DNA of 64,000 nt from assembly GCA_018806915.1 (NCBI GenBank), contig JAGKQI010000078.1, positions 1 to 64,000 of the forward strand, written 5' to 3'. Below are positions 11,931-21,671 of the stretch, one piece after another. Each line of letters opens with the position of its first letter. Position 1 is the stretch's first letter. The notes under the pieces were generated by a model that did no database searches, had not been told where the DNA came from, and was given only the letters and a program-made list of their open reading frames with translations. Source of the stretch: Phytophthora colocasiae. Its lineage: Eukaryota > Oomycota > Peronosporomycetes > Peronosporales > Peronosporaceae. The translations under genes were made by a program, and so were the position numbers.

Positions 11931-12011
11931 CGACAGCTGTGAGACTTGAACTCACGCGGGTTACCCCAATAGATTTCGAGTCTATCGCCTTAACCGCTCT
12001 GCCAAGCTGTC
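11931..12011 (-). tRNA. tRNA-Ser(CGA) unit 29
   Basis: Full length, CTCTGCC D-arm form. Three T rather than four follow downstream. Confidence 0.82.
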
Positions 12012-12352
12012 CTAGCAGACCACTACACCCTCCAAACGCCACACAAAATTGAAACCCTTCTAGCGCATACACAAGTCTGCACACACGCGCTGCATACACG
12101 TCACAGGCTCAACCGCCATGCCGCCACTCCTGCATACACTCGACATCGCTCTGCACGCCTACCACACGTCTTGAAACGATGCCGAAAAAGAACCCATCTT
12201 GGTGCACTCGCCACGGCTCTCTTGCGCCACATCACGCGCGCTTGTAGCACACGCCGCCTTACTCAGACACCAGACACGCCACACACCGTGTGAGGACCAA
12301 AAGGCTCAGGAACCGTCGAGTGGCCACGGCACGTCGGCGGGTATAAAGAGAT

Positions 12353-12433
12353 CGACAGCTGTGAGACTTGAACTCACGCGGGTTACCCCAATAGATTTCG
12401 AGTCTATCGCCTTAACCGCTCTGCCAAGCTGTC
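12353..12433 (-). tRNA. tRNA-Ser(CGA) unit 30
   Basis: Full length, CTCTGCC D-arm form, CGA anticodon. Confidence 0.82.
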
Positions 12434-12773
12434 CTAGCAGACCACTACACCCTCAAACGCCACACAAAATTGAAACCCTTCTAGCGCATACACAAGTCTG
12501 CACACACGCGCTGCATACACGTCACAGGCTCAACCGCCATGCCGCCACTCCTGCATACACTCGACATCGCTCTGCACGCCTACCACACGTCTTGAAACGA
12601 TGCCGAAAAGAACCCATCTTGGTGCACTCGCCACGGCTCTCTTGCGCCACATCACGCGCGCTTGTAGCACACGCCGCCTTACTCAGACACCAGACACGCC
12701 ACACACCGTGTGAGGGACCAAAAGGCTCGGGAACCGTCGAGTGGCCACGGCACGTCGGCGGGTATAAAGAGAT

Positions 12774-12854
12774 CGACAGCTGTGAGACTTGAACTCACGC
12801 GGGTTACCCCAATAGATTTCGAGTCTATCGCCTTAACCGCTCTGCCAAGCTGTC
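12774..12854 (-). tRNA. tRNA-Ser(CGA) unit 31
   Basis: Full length, CTCTGCC D-arm form, CGA anticodon. Confidence 0.82.
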
Positions 12855-13195
12855 CTAGCAGACCACTACACCCTCCAAACGCCACACAAAATTGAAACCC
12901 TTCTAGCGCATACACAAGTCTGCACACACGCGCTGCATACACGTCACAGGCTCAACCGCCATGCCGCCACTCCTGCATACACTCGACATCGCTCTGCACG
13001 CCTACCACACGTCTTGAAACGATGCCGAAAAGAACCCATCTTGGTGCACTCGCCACGGCTCTCTTGCGCCACATCACGCGCGCTTGTAGCACACGCCGCC
13101 TTACTCAGACACCAGACACGCCACACACCGTGTGAGGGACCAAAAGGCTCGGGAACCGTCGAGTGGCCACGGCACGTCGGCGGGTATAAAGAGAT

Positions 13196-13276
13196 CGACA
13201 GCTGTGAGACTTGAACTCACGCGGGTTACCCCAATAGATTTCGAGTCTATCGCCTTAACCGCTCTGCCAAGCTGTC
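13196..13276 (-). tRNA. tRNA-Ser(CGA) unit 32
   Basis: Full length, CTCTGCC D-arm form, CGA anticodon. Confidence 0.82.
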
Positions 13277-13613
13277 CTAGCAGACCACTACACCCTCAAA
13301 CGCCACACAAAATTGAAACCCTTCTAGCGCATACACAAGTCTGCACACGCGCTGCATACACGTCACAGGCTCAACCGCCATGCCGCCACTCCTGCATACA
13401 CTCGACATCGCTCTGCACGCCTACCACACGTCTTGAAACGATGCCGAAAAGAACCCATCTTGGTGCACTCGCCACGGCTCTCTTGCGCCACATCACGCGC
13501 GCTTGTAGCACACGCCGCCTTACTCAGACACCAGACACGCCACACACCGTGTGAGGACCAAAAGGCTCGGGAACCGTCGAGTGGCCACGGCACGTCGGCG
13601 GGTATAAAGAGAT

Positions 13614-13694
13614 CGACAGCTGTGAGACTTGAACTCACGCGGGTTACCCCAATAGATTTCGAGTCTATCGCCTTAACCGCTCTGCCAAGCTGTC
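13614..13694 (-). tRNA. tRNA-Ser(CGA) unit 33
   Basis: Full length, CTCTGCC D-arm form, CGA anticodon. Confidence 0.82.
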
Positions 13695-14035
13695 CTAGCA
13701 GACCACTACACCCTCCAAACGCCACACAAAATTGAAACCCTTCTAGCGCATACACAAGTCTGCACACACGCGCTGCATACACGTCACAGGCTCAACCGCC
13801 ATGCCGCCACTCCTGCATACACTCGACATCGCTCTGCACGCCTACCACACGTCTTGAAACGATGCCGAAAAGAACCCATCTTGGTGCACTCGCCACGGCT
13901 CTCTTGCGCCACATCACGCGCGCTTGTAGCACACGCCGCCTTACTCAGACACCAGACACGCCACACACCGTGTGAGGGACCAAAAGGCTCGGGAACCGTC
14001 GAGTGGCCACGGCACGTCGGCGGGTATAAAGAGAT

Positions 14036-14116
14036 CGACAGCTGTGAGACTTGAACTCACGCGGGTTACCCCAATAGATTTCGAGTCTATCGCCTTAACC
14101 GCTCTGCCAAGCTGTC
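14036..14116 (-). tRNA. tRNA-Ser(CGA) unit 34
   Basis: Full length, CTCTGCC D-arm form, CGA anticodon. Confidence 0.82.
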
Positions 14117-14456
14117 CTAGCAGACCACTACACCCTCCAAACGCCACACAAAATTGAAACCCTTCTAGCGCATACACAAGTCTGCACACACGCGCTGCAT
14201 ACACGTCACAGGCTCAACCGCCATGCCGCCACTCCTGCATACACTCGACATCGCTCTGCACGCCTACCACACGTCTTGAAACGATGCCGAAAAGAACCCA
14301 TCTTGGTGCACTCGCCACGGCTCTCTTGCGCCACATCACGCGCGCTTGTAGCACACGCCGCCTTACTCAGACACCAGACACGCCACACACCGTGTGAGGA
14401 CCAAAAGGCTCGGGAACCGTCGAGTGGCCACGGCACGTCGGCGGGTATAAAGAGAT

Positions 14457-14537
14457 CGACAGCTGTGAGACTTGAACTCACGCGGGTTACCCCAATAGAT
14501 TTCGAGTCTATCGCCTTAACCGCTCTGCCAAGCTGTC
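14457..14537 (-). tRNA. tRNA-Ser(CGA) unit 35
   Basis: Full length, CTCTGCC D-arm form, CGA anticodon. Confidence 0.82.
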
Positions 14538-14877
14538 CTAGCAGACCACTACACCCTCCAAACGCCACACAAAATTGAAACCCTTCTAGCGCATACACAA
14601 GTCTGCACACGCGCTGCATACACGTCACAGGCTCCAACCGCCATGCCGCCACTCCTGCATACACTCGACATCGCTCTGCACGCCTACCACACGTCTTGAA
14701 ACGATGCCGAAAAGAACCCATCTTGGTGCACTCGCCACGGCTCTCTTGCGCCACATCACGCGCGCTTGTAGCACACGCCGCCTTACTCAGACACCAGACA
14801 CGCCACACACCGTGTGAGGACCAAAAGGCTCGGGAACCGTCGAGGTGGCCACGGCACGTCGGCGGGTATAAAGAGAT

Positions 14878-14958
14878 CGACAGCTGTGAGACTTGAACTC
14901 ACGCGGGTTACCCCAATAGATTTCGAGTCTATCGCCTTAACCGCTCTGCCAAGCTGTC
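14878..14958 (-). tRNA. tRNA-Ser(CGA) unit 36
   Basis: Full length, CTCTGCC D-arm form. The spacer has GTCGAGGTGG, an intermediate form of the GTCGAGTGG/GTCAGGTGG variation. Confidence 0.82.
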
Positions 14959-15299
14959 CTAGCAGACCACTACACCCTCCAAACGCCACACAAAATTGAA
15001 ACCCTTCTAGCGCATACACAAGTCTGCACACACGCGCTGCATACACGTCACAGGCTCAACCGCCATGCCGCCACTCCTGCATACACTCGACATCGCTCTG
15101 CACGCCTACCACACGTCTTGAAACGATGCCGAAAAGAACCCATCTTGGTGCACTCGCCACGGCTCTCTTGCGCCACATCACGCGCGCTTGTAGCACACGC
15201 CGCCTTACTCAGACACCAGACACGCCACACACCGTGTGAGGAACCAAAAGGCTCGGGAACCGTCGAGTGGCCTCGGCACGTCGGCGGGTATAAAGAGAT

Positions 15300-15380
15300 C
15301 GACAGCTGTGAGACTTGAACTCACGCGGGTTACCCCAATAGATTTCGAGTCTATCGCCTTAACCGCTCGGCCAAGCTGTC
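15300..15380 (-). tRNA. tRNA-Ser(CGA) unit 37
   Basis: Last complete copy in the array. CTCGGCC D arm and CGA anticodon, identical to unit 2 in all arms. Confidence 0.9.
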
Positions 15381-15721
15381 CTAGCAGACCACTACACCCT
15401 CCAAACGCCACACAAAATTGAAACCCTTCTAGCGCATACACAAGTCTGCACACACGCGCTGCATACACGTCACAGGCTCAACCGCCATGCCGCCACTCCT
15501 GCATACACTCGACATCGCTCTGCACGCCTACCACACGTCTTGAAACGATGCCGAAAAGAACCCATCTTGGTGCACTCGCCACGGCTCTCTTGCGCCACAT
15601 CACGCGCGCTTGTAGCACACGCCGCCTTACTCAGACACCAGACACGCCACACACCGTGTGAGGGACCAAAAGGCTCGGGAACCGTCGAGTGGCCACGGCA
15701 CGTCGGCGGGTATAAAGAGAT

Positions 15722-15755
15722 CGACAGCTGTGAGACTTGAACTCACGCGGGTTAC
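15722..15755 (-). pseudogene. tRNA-Ser unit 38, 3' half
   Basis: Only the discriminator, 3' acceptor strand, T arm and part of the variable arm remain before unrelated sequence starts at 15756. The missing 5' half is at 31053-31101. The two pieces overlap by two bases (AC) and together give exactly the 80-nt body. Confidence 0.9.
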
Positions 15756-15899
15756 GCGTCACCACTCTGCGTCTTCCTTGCGCGCCCTGTTTGGCACCGC
15801 TTCTTCCCAAGGCGTCCTGACGGCGGGCGTTCGCGCACCTTGTGCCCCCGCAGCTCTGGCGGAATGTCGTTGCCGTTATTCCAGCTCGCGTGCCAGATC

Positions 15900-16333
15900 C
15901 TGAAGCACGTATCAGCTTTGCCATCTCTCGGGACATTACAATATTTTCCAGCGTGTTTGGTTTCAATCCAAAGTCAACAGCATGCTTGTCCCAGGTGTCG
16001 AAATGTTTTAGAACCACTAATCCCATAAACAAAGCGTCTTTAGCTGTCGTCTTACTTTTGCGGCCACATCCAAGATTCCACACGCCGTACAAGTCACCCT
16101 CGACAATGCTCCATAGTAGCACAAACTCACTCTGCGTGAAATTTGCCATTGTCTTTTAAAACGCGATTTCCACCATGCAAATAGAATGAGTCCATGACCG
16201 GCGACTCAGACTCAACCACTTCCTCCTAAACGTAGTCAACGTAGGCTCCAAACGCGTGAGTGCTTAGCTCCAAATTCTCGTATTCGTCTTGCTGTAGTAG
16301 ACGCAGTCTTGCGACCACGTCCGCCGCTTCCAT
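15900..16333 (-). pseudogene. PIF/Harbinger-like DDE transposase, N-terminal remnant
   Basis: Reading leftwards from an ATG at 16333, a short frame begins MEAADVVARLRLLQQDEYEN and hits an in-frame TAG. It then passes by a frameshift near 16150 into a frame starting MANFTQSEFVLLW and containing GRKS..T.KDALFM.LVVLKH..TW.KHAVDFGLKP. That pattern resembles the N-terminal part of DDE-superfamily (DDE_Tnp_4-type) transposases common in Phytophthora, which act in the nucleus by cutting element ends. Only about 130 residues are recognisable. The catalytic domain is absent, and homology fades around 15900, close to the left edge of the insertion. The hAT element sits 230 bp upstream. The family assignment is from remembered pattern, not from a search. 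Confidence 0.5.
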
Positions 16334-16563
16334 GGTTTTGCGAACTGATTCATAGTTTACATATTATTCCTGCTGAGGACTCTACACCAGTCAATATTTG
16401 GTTGGCTAAGAACTTATGCTAGTAGCATAGACCTTTTCATCATTTGCTGCATTCCATAATATTAGGCTCTCCACATGATTTGCTTCATGTTCATACCGAT
16501 GTGCAGTTGTGTTCTCTGAGTATTGCTGTAGCACATGTATCATAGCGCCAGTTGCTCCATGAC

Positions 16564-19500
16564 CAGGGGTTGGCAGTAACGCTTTTTTTCTTGGATCTAC
16601 TATAGTAGGCCCAGGTACAGTTGTAGAAATTACTGCGGTACTAGTAACTCGGCTGAATCATTGCCAGTTACTATAGTAAATTACTATAGTACTAGTAGCT
16701 ATATGTTGTGTGGTCCACAGATTTGGCATCGTTGGTCGCATCAGCGATCTTCCATTTCTTCTCCAAACGGCTAATCTGGCGACTGTTGTGTTTCATGATG
16801 ACTTGCATCCCCGCGCGGGCGTTGTCGGTACTACTGCGTCGTGAATTCATCACAAAAGCTCCAGTCGAGAATACGCGTTCTTGAAAAGCGTTCGAAGGAC
16901 TTCGTCCAAGCCATACACGGGCGAGTGCAGCGATGGACGGGAACCGTTTCGACCCAGTATCGCGGAACCAGCCGCACACGTCGATATGTTTGCACAGAGC
17001 TTGAAGTTGCCAGTGCACGCCGTCTTCGTGTCGGACGAGAAGTAGCTTGGTGAAATCTTCGGCTGAGAGTCCAGTACCAGCAGCTTGATGGACAGCCACT
17101 TGTACCCATTGCACCGTGAACCTGTACCAGGTTTGGAGGACTTCATCAGCCTGTTCATGAAGGCTGGTTACAGACGACTGATTGGCAGGCGTCATCATCA
17201 ACGGTGCACAGATGACAGTCTTGTCGTCCATATAGGGAACCAAGTCCAGGTTTGGATGACTGCTCACGTCGGTGTCCTGGTCGGAGACCTCCTCGGCAGC
17301 GTGCATCGCACAGAACACCTCCCGGTGTGCGTTACGCAGTGTCTCCTTGCCTTCTTCAATTACAGAAGCGACTTTGGCTGCGGCGACGTCTAGCACATCG
17401 ATCTCAACATTGGGCCGTAGCAGGGTATCGACACAGGACTTTGTGCGAGGATCCAGTAGGAGAATGACAACAGACTCTGCTGAGAGCGTAGGCAACCGCC
17501 TGGAAACCTGACCCTTAATGCGGTCGACGCAGATCTGTCCACCCGCGGAGAGCTGGCTGAGGTGAATCTGGTGGCGCGGTAGCGAGCGCTCATTGGTCTT
17601 CGGTGTTCTCAGTGCATCTAAGTCGTATGCTAGAATGCTTTTGACGTGCAGTCGGTCGATTGCAAGCTTCAGAAGTAGAATGACCTCGGAAGCAACTTGG
17701 TTGCTGCGTTGAACTTCGATGCGCGCCAGCTCGGCCAGAGACTCTGTCACGGCTTCAACTTCGACTAACATTCGCCAATCAGCAAAATGAATTCTGTCAA
17801 AGACTTGAGGGTCATCATACGACTCACACTTCTGGAAGTACGCCTTGAAAGCAGTGTAGTTGACGACGGTACGTTGGAATACCGTTACCGTAGAAGCCAC
17901 GCGCGTATCACAGTCCACGATTGGATTGAGCTCAGGCAGTCCGTAGTATTGCTGCACTTTCTGGAGACGTCCAATACGCTGCGGCGTGTTGAAGTAATTA
18001 TTCAATGCTCGAATCTTCTTAACGATCTTGGATCCTTCGGGGAACGGCCCACCCACCGTGCAAATTTGACGCTTCTTCTGCTGCTGGTGAGTCTCGGCAT
18101 CAAAATCGTACACGGTTTCAACGTTGTCACGCATACCCAAGTCGTACAACAGGCATAAATTGAGTACACGCATGGCGCAGTCCGTGGGGATCGAATCCTC
18201 GAACATTTTGGAGATCTTGCGGGTGCTTGGTGCGTGTCAGACATTGTGAACTGAGCCATAGGCTCAATTTTGACATTGTAGAGATCCTCAACCCGCGAGG
18301 TAATTAGCGTTTTTACTTTGGCTGACGCGTGCGAGCTGTTATAAACAGTCACCAGAAGGGCAAGCTCGACGAACTGCCAGCTCTTGTCAATGAAGCTGAT
18401 TGACGACCCCACGATACCTTTCTTGCCACCACCAACTGTGCAGCAATCGTGCATCACATTCAGGAACGGGAGACGGAAAGCAGCTTCGAACTCATCGTCC
18501 AACAGTTTCTTTGCCATTGAGCAGTACTGTTCAAATGAAGCCTCCAGCAAAGTGTTGTACGTTTTTGATGCTGGAACAGAAGCCTTCTCGTTACCTGTAA
18601 CCCTCCGGATAAGGTCGCGAAAATTCTCCGTTGCTGCCGTGTTGTAGGGCAGTCCGTCGTTGATCAACCAGCGCGAGATGTAGACGCTCAACTTATTTTG
18701 GGGCACACACCATAACATTTGCTTGGGGCTCTGCGACGTATGTGGTGGACGCTCAGAGGAAGAAGTACGTAGAACTGCGTCGAGTTGCAGTCGGGCCCGC
18801 TTGGATTGCCTCTTTTTTTCGGCTTTGCCGAGCGCATGAGTGGCATGGTACTTACCCATGTGCAACTTGGCGTTCGATGTGTGTGCCCATCGATGCAAAC
18901 CCACCTCCCAAGCTGTTGGAGGAGCATTTGGCCGGTCAGTTTCTTGTTTCGCACACAGTAAGCAGATGTGCGTGTACCGTTCATCTCCAATCGCGTACGG
19001 AGTGGCAAGGATGTGAGCCACATCCCACACATTGTCTCGCTTGCCGAGCTGGCGGTAATGAGGAACATCAATTGGGATGCCATACGAGTCCACGCAAATT
19101 TGACTATAGGACAGAGTCACGTCCGCTTGGCTACTGGATGGCTCTGTTCCGCAGTCATCAGAGGATCTACTCCCTCCACTCTCGTAGGTACTTTGCAGGA
19201 TAGTATTCGGCAAGACATTAGTCACAGGTTGGTCCTTCCACTGGTCAACACAGGCCGCACTACAAAAGCTACAACGTGTATGAATAGGAGGGTCAGAAGT
19301 TGTAGTAATAACAGTAAAAGTAATAGCAAGGCATATACTCACCGCACAGCAATATTACCAGGGTCAAACAGGTCGTTCGAGCAGAGATGATGGACTGGAC
19401 GCATGCATATTGAGCAAGGATCCATGGTCTCCAGCTCGGGTTGATACATCCGATAAAAGCGCACTTCATAGTCGGCTCGATCAGTTTGGGCGGTGTTTGT

Positions 19501-19898
19501 CGATGGTTTGGGCGTAGCAAAGTAAATTGCACAGTGAGCCTGTGCCATCATGGAAGAAAGCTCGACCTCGCTCTCGAAAATCAAGCAGCTTGTCGAACAA
19601 GGGACGTTGCTCTAAAGCTACATATAACTTCTCTATGAGAGCTTCACGTCTTCGCTGTAGAGCTGATTCTCGTGCGACGTGAGCCCGAAAAGCGAAGCTG
19701 ATCTGAATGCGTGGCGTATGTCTAAATGAGCTCCTAGAAGTTTGATAGTAGTTCGATAGTAGCTAGATAGTACCAGAGTAAATTACTAATGCTTGCGAAC
19801 TAGTAGAATCAGAATGGACTAAACTACTATTTAATATAGTAACATGTTAATATAGTAACTACTAATTTCTACTATGTCGCAATTACTGCCAACACCTG
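16564..19898 (-). mobile_element. hAT DNA transposon with TIRs and 8-bp target duplication
   Basis: The ends are 16-bp terminal inverted repeats with one mismatch: CAGGGGTTGGCAGTAA at 16564-16579, and CAGGTGTTGGCAGTAA read inwards from 19898. They are flanked by a perfect 8-bp direct repeat TCCATGAC at 16556-16563 and 19899-19906, the target size typical of hAT. Both subterminal regions (about 16600-16700 and 19730-19875) are dense in short ACTATAGTA/TACTAGTAG-type motifs, which in hAT elements usually bind transposase. The single minus-strand transposase gene carries one apparent frameshift. The intact target duplication and near-perfect ends imply a fairly recent insertion. Confidence 0.92.
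16692..19551 (-). pseudogene. hAT transposase with BED finger, one intron, one frameshift
   Basis: The transposase cuts and joins element ends in the nucleus. Exon 1 is taken from the ATG at 19551 and includes a cysteine/histidine cluster (DPCSICMRPVHHLCSND). An intron at 19269-19342 has GTGAGTAT at its 5' end and TTGTAG at its 3' end, and splicing keeps the frame and completes a further CSAAC pair. Next comes a BED-type zinc finger (ICLLC...W.VGLHRWAHTSNAKLHMGKYHATH), then the catalytic core. Near 18234 one base appears lost in the stretch reading FTMSDT/APSTRK, so the frame shifts. The rest ends with the hAT dimerisation motif (LARVWLGRSPSNAFQERVFS). An alternative open frame upstream of 19551 could hold a longer N-terminus. 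A functional allele would need only that one base, so sequence error is possible. Confidence 0.85.
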
Positions 19899-19906
19899 TC
19901 CATGAC

Positions 19907-20213
19907 TCTTGTGTCTTGGTTTGACCGCCCTAAATCATTATACTGTAAGATTTTCATCAGTAGTTCTAGTATGTGATCGATTTACCAGTACTTAATATAG
20001 CTGATGTTTTGCACTGGGGTGGTATAGGGCTCCTCGATATGGGGTCATGGTGTAGCTGATGACACGTCCGTCCCAACGCTTGCCTCTCAGGCTGTAAATA
20101 CACGTCCGAATCAAATCCAACTGTAGGACGGGTAGGACGGTAGCTCGAGTGTTCCCCGGCGGTATCATTTCCCCTGAATTTTTCTGTGGCAGCACCTGCG
20201 CCGCCACATGCTT
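19907..20213. other. Remnant sequence between hAT and gypsy element 1
   Basis: Sequence interrupted by both elements. The last five bases (TGCTT, 20209-20213) are the left target duplication of the gypsy element. No gene or RNA is recognised. It would rejoin 27797 onwards if the retrotransposon were removed. Confidence 0.6.
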
Positions 20214-20634
20214 TGTAACGGGGATGTTACACGAATGTTTCTCGTTGGTGTGTGACACACGTGGATACATTTATGTGGGTACATAATGGTGTGTGACACT
20301 CATGATACATTTATGTGGGTACATAATGGTGTGGCACACACGAGCAGATACGTAGATGGCCTCAGAGCCTCACGTTGCATTTTGATTAGGATTTAGTATG
20401 TTAGATACTAAATCCGTTACATTTAGGATTAGGGCAATAAAGTCAATAAAAATCAGTTTGCATTTTACATAGTTAGTGTTAGTCCTTTGTTATAGGGACA
20501 CTGACTCTGTGAGTCCCGTATTTAGTGGACTACTTGGTTCTTGTATAGAACCGAAGGCTAGTGCCTTGCAAGCAGGACTCTACGAGTCAACTAAACTTCC
20601 TCTGTGCCGTGCACACCTACGCAGCCCCGCTGCA
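20214..20634 (+). repeat. 5' LTR of element A
   Basis: Starts TGTAACGGGG and ends GCTGCA. It contains two direct copies of a roughly 30-bp segment with ATACATTTATGTGGGTACAT (from about 20262 and 20308), and AATAAA-type signals near 20437. It differs from the 3' LTR at two positions near the end (GTGCAC/GTGTAC and GCAGCC/GCAACC). Confidence 0.95.
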
Positions 20635-20636
20635 TC

Positions 20637-20644
20637 TGGTAGCA
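20637..20644 (+). other. Primer-binding site of element A
   Basis: TGGTAGCA two bases after the 5' LTR, the usual place and TGG start of a tRNA primer site. It suits a tRNA ending TGCTACCA, such as an initiator-Met type. The following bases (CTYGTAGTCAATCC) are shared with elements B and C. Primer identity is inferred. Confidence 0.65.
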
Positions 20645-20691
20645 CTCGTAGTCAATCCAACTCCTGAGTTGAAGACTGTTTCTCTGTGAGA

Positions 20692-21651
20692 ATGGAGCCA
20701 GAAGCATACGCTCACTTGACTCCGAGTCAGCGGGACACGCTTAACAAGCTTACGTCCTTGCTGGGCCCTGAAGGTATGGCGCACCTTGCGTCTCAAGGGC
20801 CGGAGGCCGTCAACGCGCGCCTGGAGGCATTTGCCTCGTACGAGAACGCTCTCGTTGAGCACATTCAGCGGAATGTAAAGGGGGTTACCCCTGCTCCGAG
20901 AGCTAAGCCCGTCACGCTCAGCGTGAAGACCTTCCTCGGGAATGAGGGAGAACCTCCTTTGTGGACCCGAGAGGTCGAAATGGCCATGGGGGCCGCCATG
21001 CTCCAGTTGGAGGGGCAACGCGTGGCGTTTGCCATCTCTAAGCTCGAAGGACGAGCACGAGAATGGGCCTTGACGTCTGGGACGTCGGTGGAAGCGGCCT
21101 TCCCCACATGGGGCGAGCTAAAGGCCAAGCTCACGCAAGTGTTTGCTCCGCCTAACCAGGCGTATCGCGTGCGGTCACGCTTCCTTGCTTGTCGCCAGGG
21201 CAAGAAGGATCTGGTGGACTATGTCCAAGAGCTGCGCACGCTCATTGCTGACATGGCTGCCGACCGTCTACCTGAGGTGGTTGCCGTGACCGTCTTCATG
21301 GAAGGCTTACGAGCTGGCGTGGCCAGGACGGAGACATTCCGTCAGAACACCCACAGCTTCGAAGATGCTGTCAGCGTGGCATTGAATGCCGAACACAACT
21401 TTAAGTTGTCGAGGGTCGGTGCTAGCAGCACAGGGTCCGGTGGACCTGAGCCCATGGACCTCAGCTATGCTGAAGATGAGGTAGCTGAGCTACGAGCTGC
21501 GGTGCAGCGTATGAGCACCCGCCGGTGCTATACATGCGGCAGTCTGAGGCCCAACTGCCCTCTGCGCAAAGAGCGCGCCGGCCAGAATGGCCGCAACCCT
21601 GTCGCGGGTCCCGCTTTGAGCTCTGCCCAGGGAAACGACGGCTCCCAGTAG
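20692..21651 (+). CDS. gag: Gag polyprotein of element A
   Basis: Gag forms the cytoplasmic virus-like particle that packages element RNA. The frame is taken from the ATG at 20692 (MEPEAYAHLT), giving 319 residues. The middle portion (PLWTREVEMAMGAA, then VAFAISKLEGRAREWA, AFPTWGELKAKL, FLACRQGKKDLVDYVQELR) fits the Ty3/gypsy retrotransposon-gag fold. The C-terminus has a damaged zinc knuckle: CYTCG...NCP lacks the His and spacing of CX2CX4HX4C that elements B and C retain. The frame ends at TAG 21649-21651, inside the hairpin of a candidate -1 frameshift site. Protease follows in the -1 frame with no stop between. Confidence 0.9.
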   Translation: MEPEAYAHLTPSQRDTLNKLTSLLGPEGMAHLASQGPEAVNARLEAFASYENALVEHIQRNVKGVTPAPRAKPVTLSVKTFLGNEGEPPLWTREVEMAMGAAMLQLEGQRVAFAISKLEGRAREWALTSGTSVEAAFPTWGELKAKLTQVFAPPNQAYRVRSRFLACRQGKKDLVDYVQELRTLIADMAADRLPEVVAVTVFMEGLRAGVARTETFRQNTHSFEDAVSVALNAEHNFKLSRVGASSTGSGGPEPMDLSYAEDEVAELRAAVQRMSTRRCYTCGSLRPNCPLRKERAGQNGRNPVAGPALSSAQGNDGSQ

Positions 21652-21671
21652 ACGCGGGGCGGTCTACTGGG
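21630..21671 (+). promoter_or_regulatory. Candidate -1 ribosomal frameshift site (gag-pro)
   Basis: The heptamer G GGA AAC at 21630-21636 is in the correct register (gag codons GGA AAC). A 7-nt spacer follows, then a perfect 10-bp stem (CCCAGTAGAC 21644-21653 with GTCTACTGGG 21662-21671) around the loop GCGGGGCG. The gag stop TAG is within the 5' arm. Slipping back one base continues directly into the protease frame (GGG AAA CGA). This is the layout of known -1 frameshift signals. Function is inferred. Confidence 0.8.

Larger units (their letters stand above)
1..15755 (-). repeat. Tandem array of ~421-bp tRNA-Ser(CGA) units
   Basis: The region is 38 head-to-tail units. Successive tRNA positions are 411-426 bp apart, mostly 421-422 bp. 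Each unit has one minus-strand tRNA-Ser gene and about 340 bp of spacer with no recognisable gene. The spacer contains a TATAAA on the plus strand just outside the tRNA 3' end and a run of four A (four T on the tRNA strand) about 60 bp beyond that end. Units from about 8.6 kb rightwards are almost identical; those to the left differ by many 1-3 base indels. The array begins before base 1 and is cut inside unit 38 at 15755. Large tandem tRNA arrays are known in Entamoeba; I know of no direct parallel for this one. Spacer reading frames are repeats of the same non-coding sequence. Confidence 0.95.

Noticed and set aside
12199..12792. 197-codon frame spanning more than one array unit
   Set aside because: It reads through spacer and antisense tRNA, appears only where unit indels happen to keep a frame, and the same peptide recurs in every unit.
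1..15755. CRISPR-like array
   Set aside because: The unit is 421 bp with a conserved tRNA and conserved spacers, so it is a tandem gene repeat.
18742..19203. Plus-strand frames opposite the hAT transposase
   Set aside because: Antisense shadows of the BED-finger exon with no domains.
20214..20634. Link between the 421-bp LTR and the 421-bp tRNA unit
   Set aside because: The lengths agree but the sequences are unrelated, so I treat it as coincidence.
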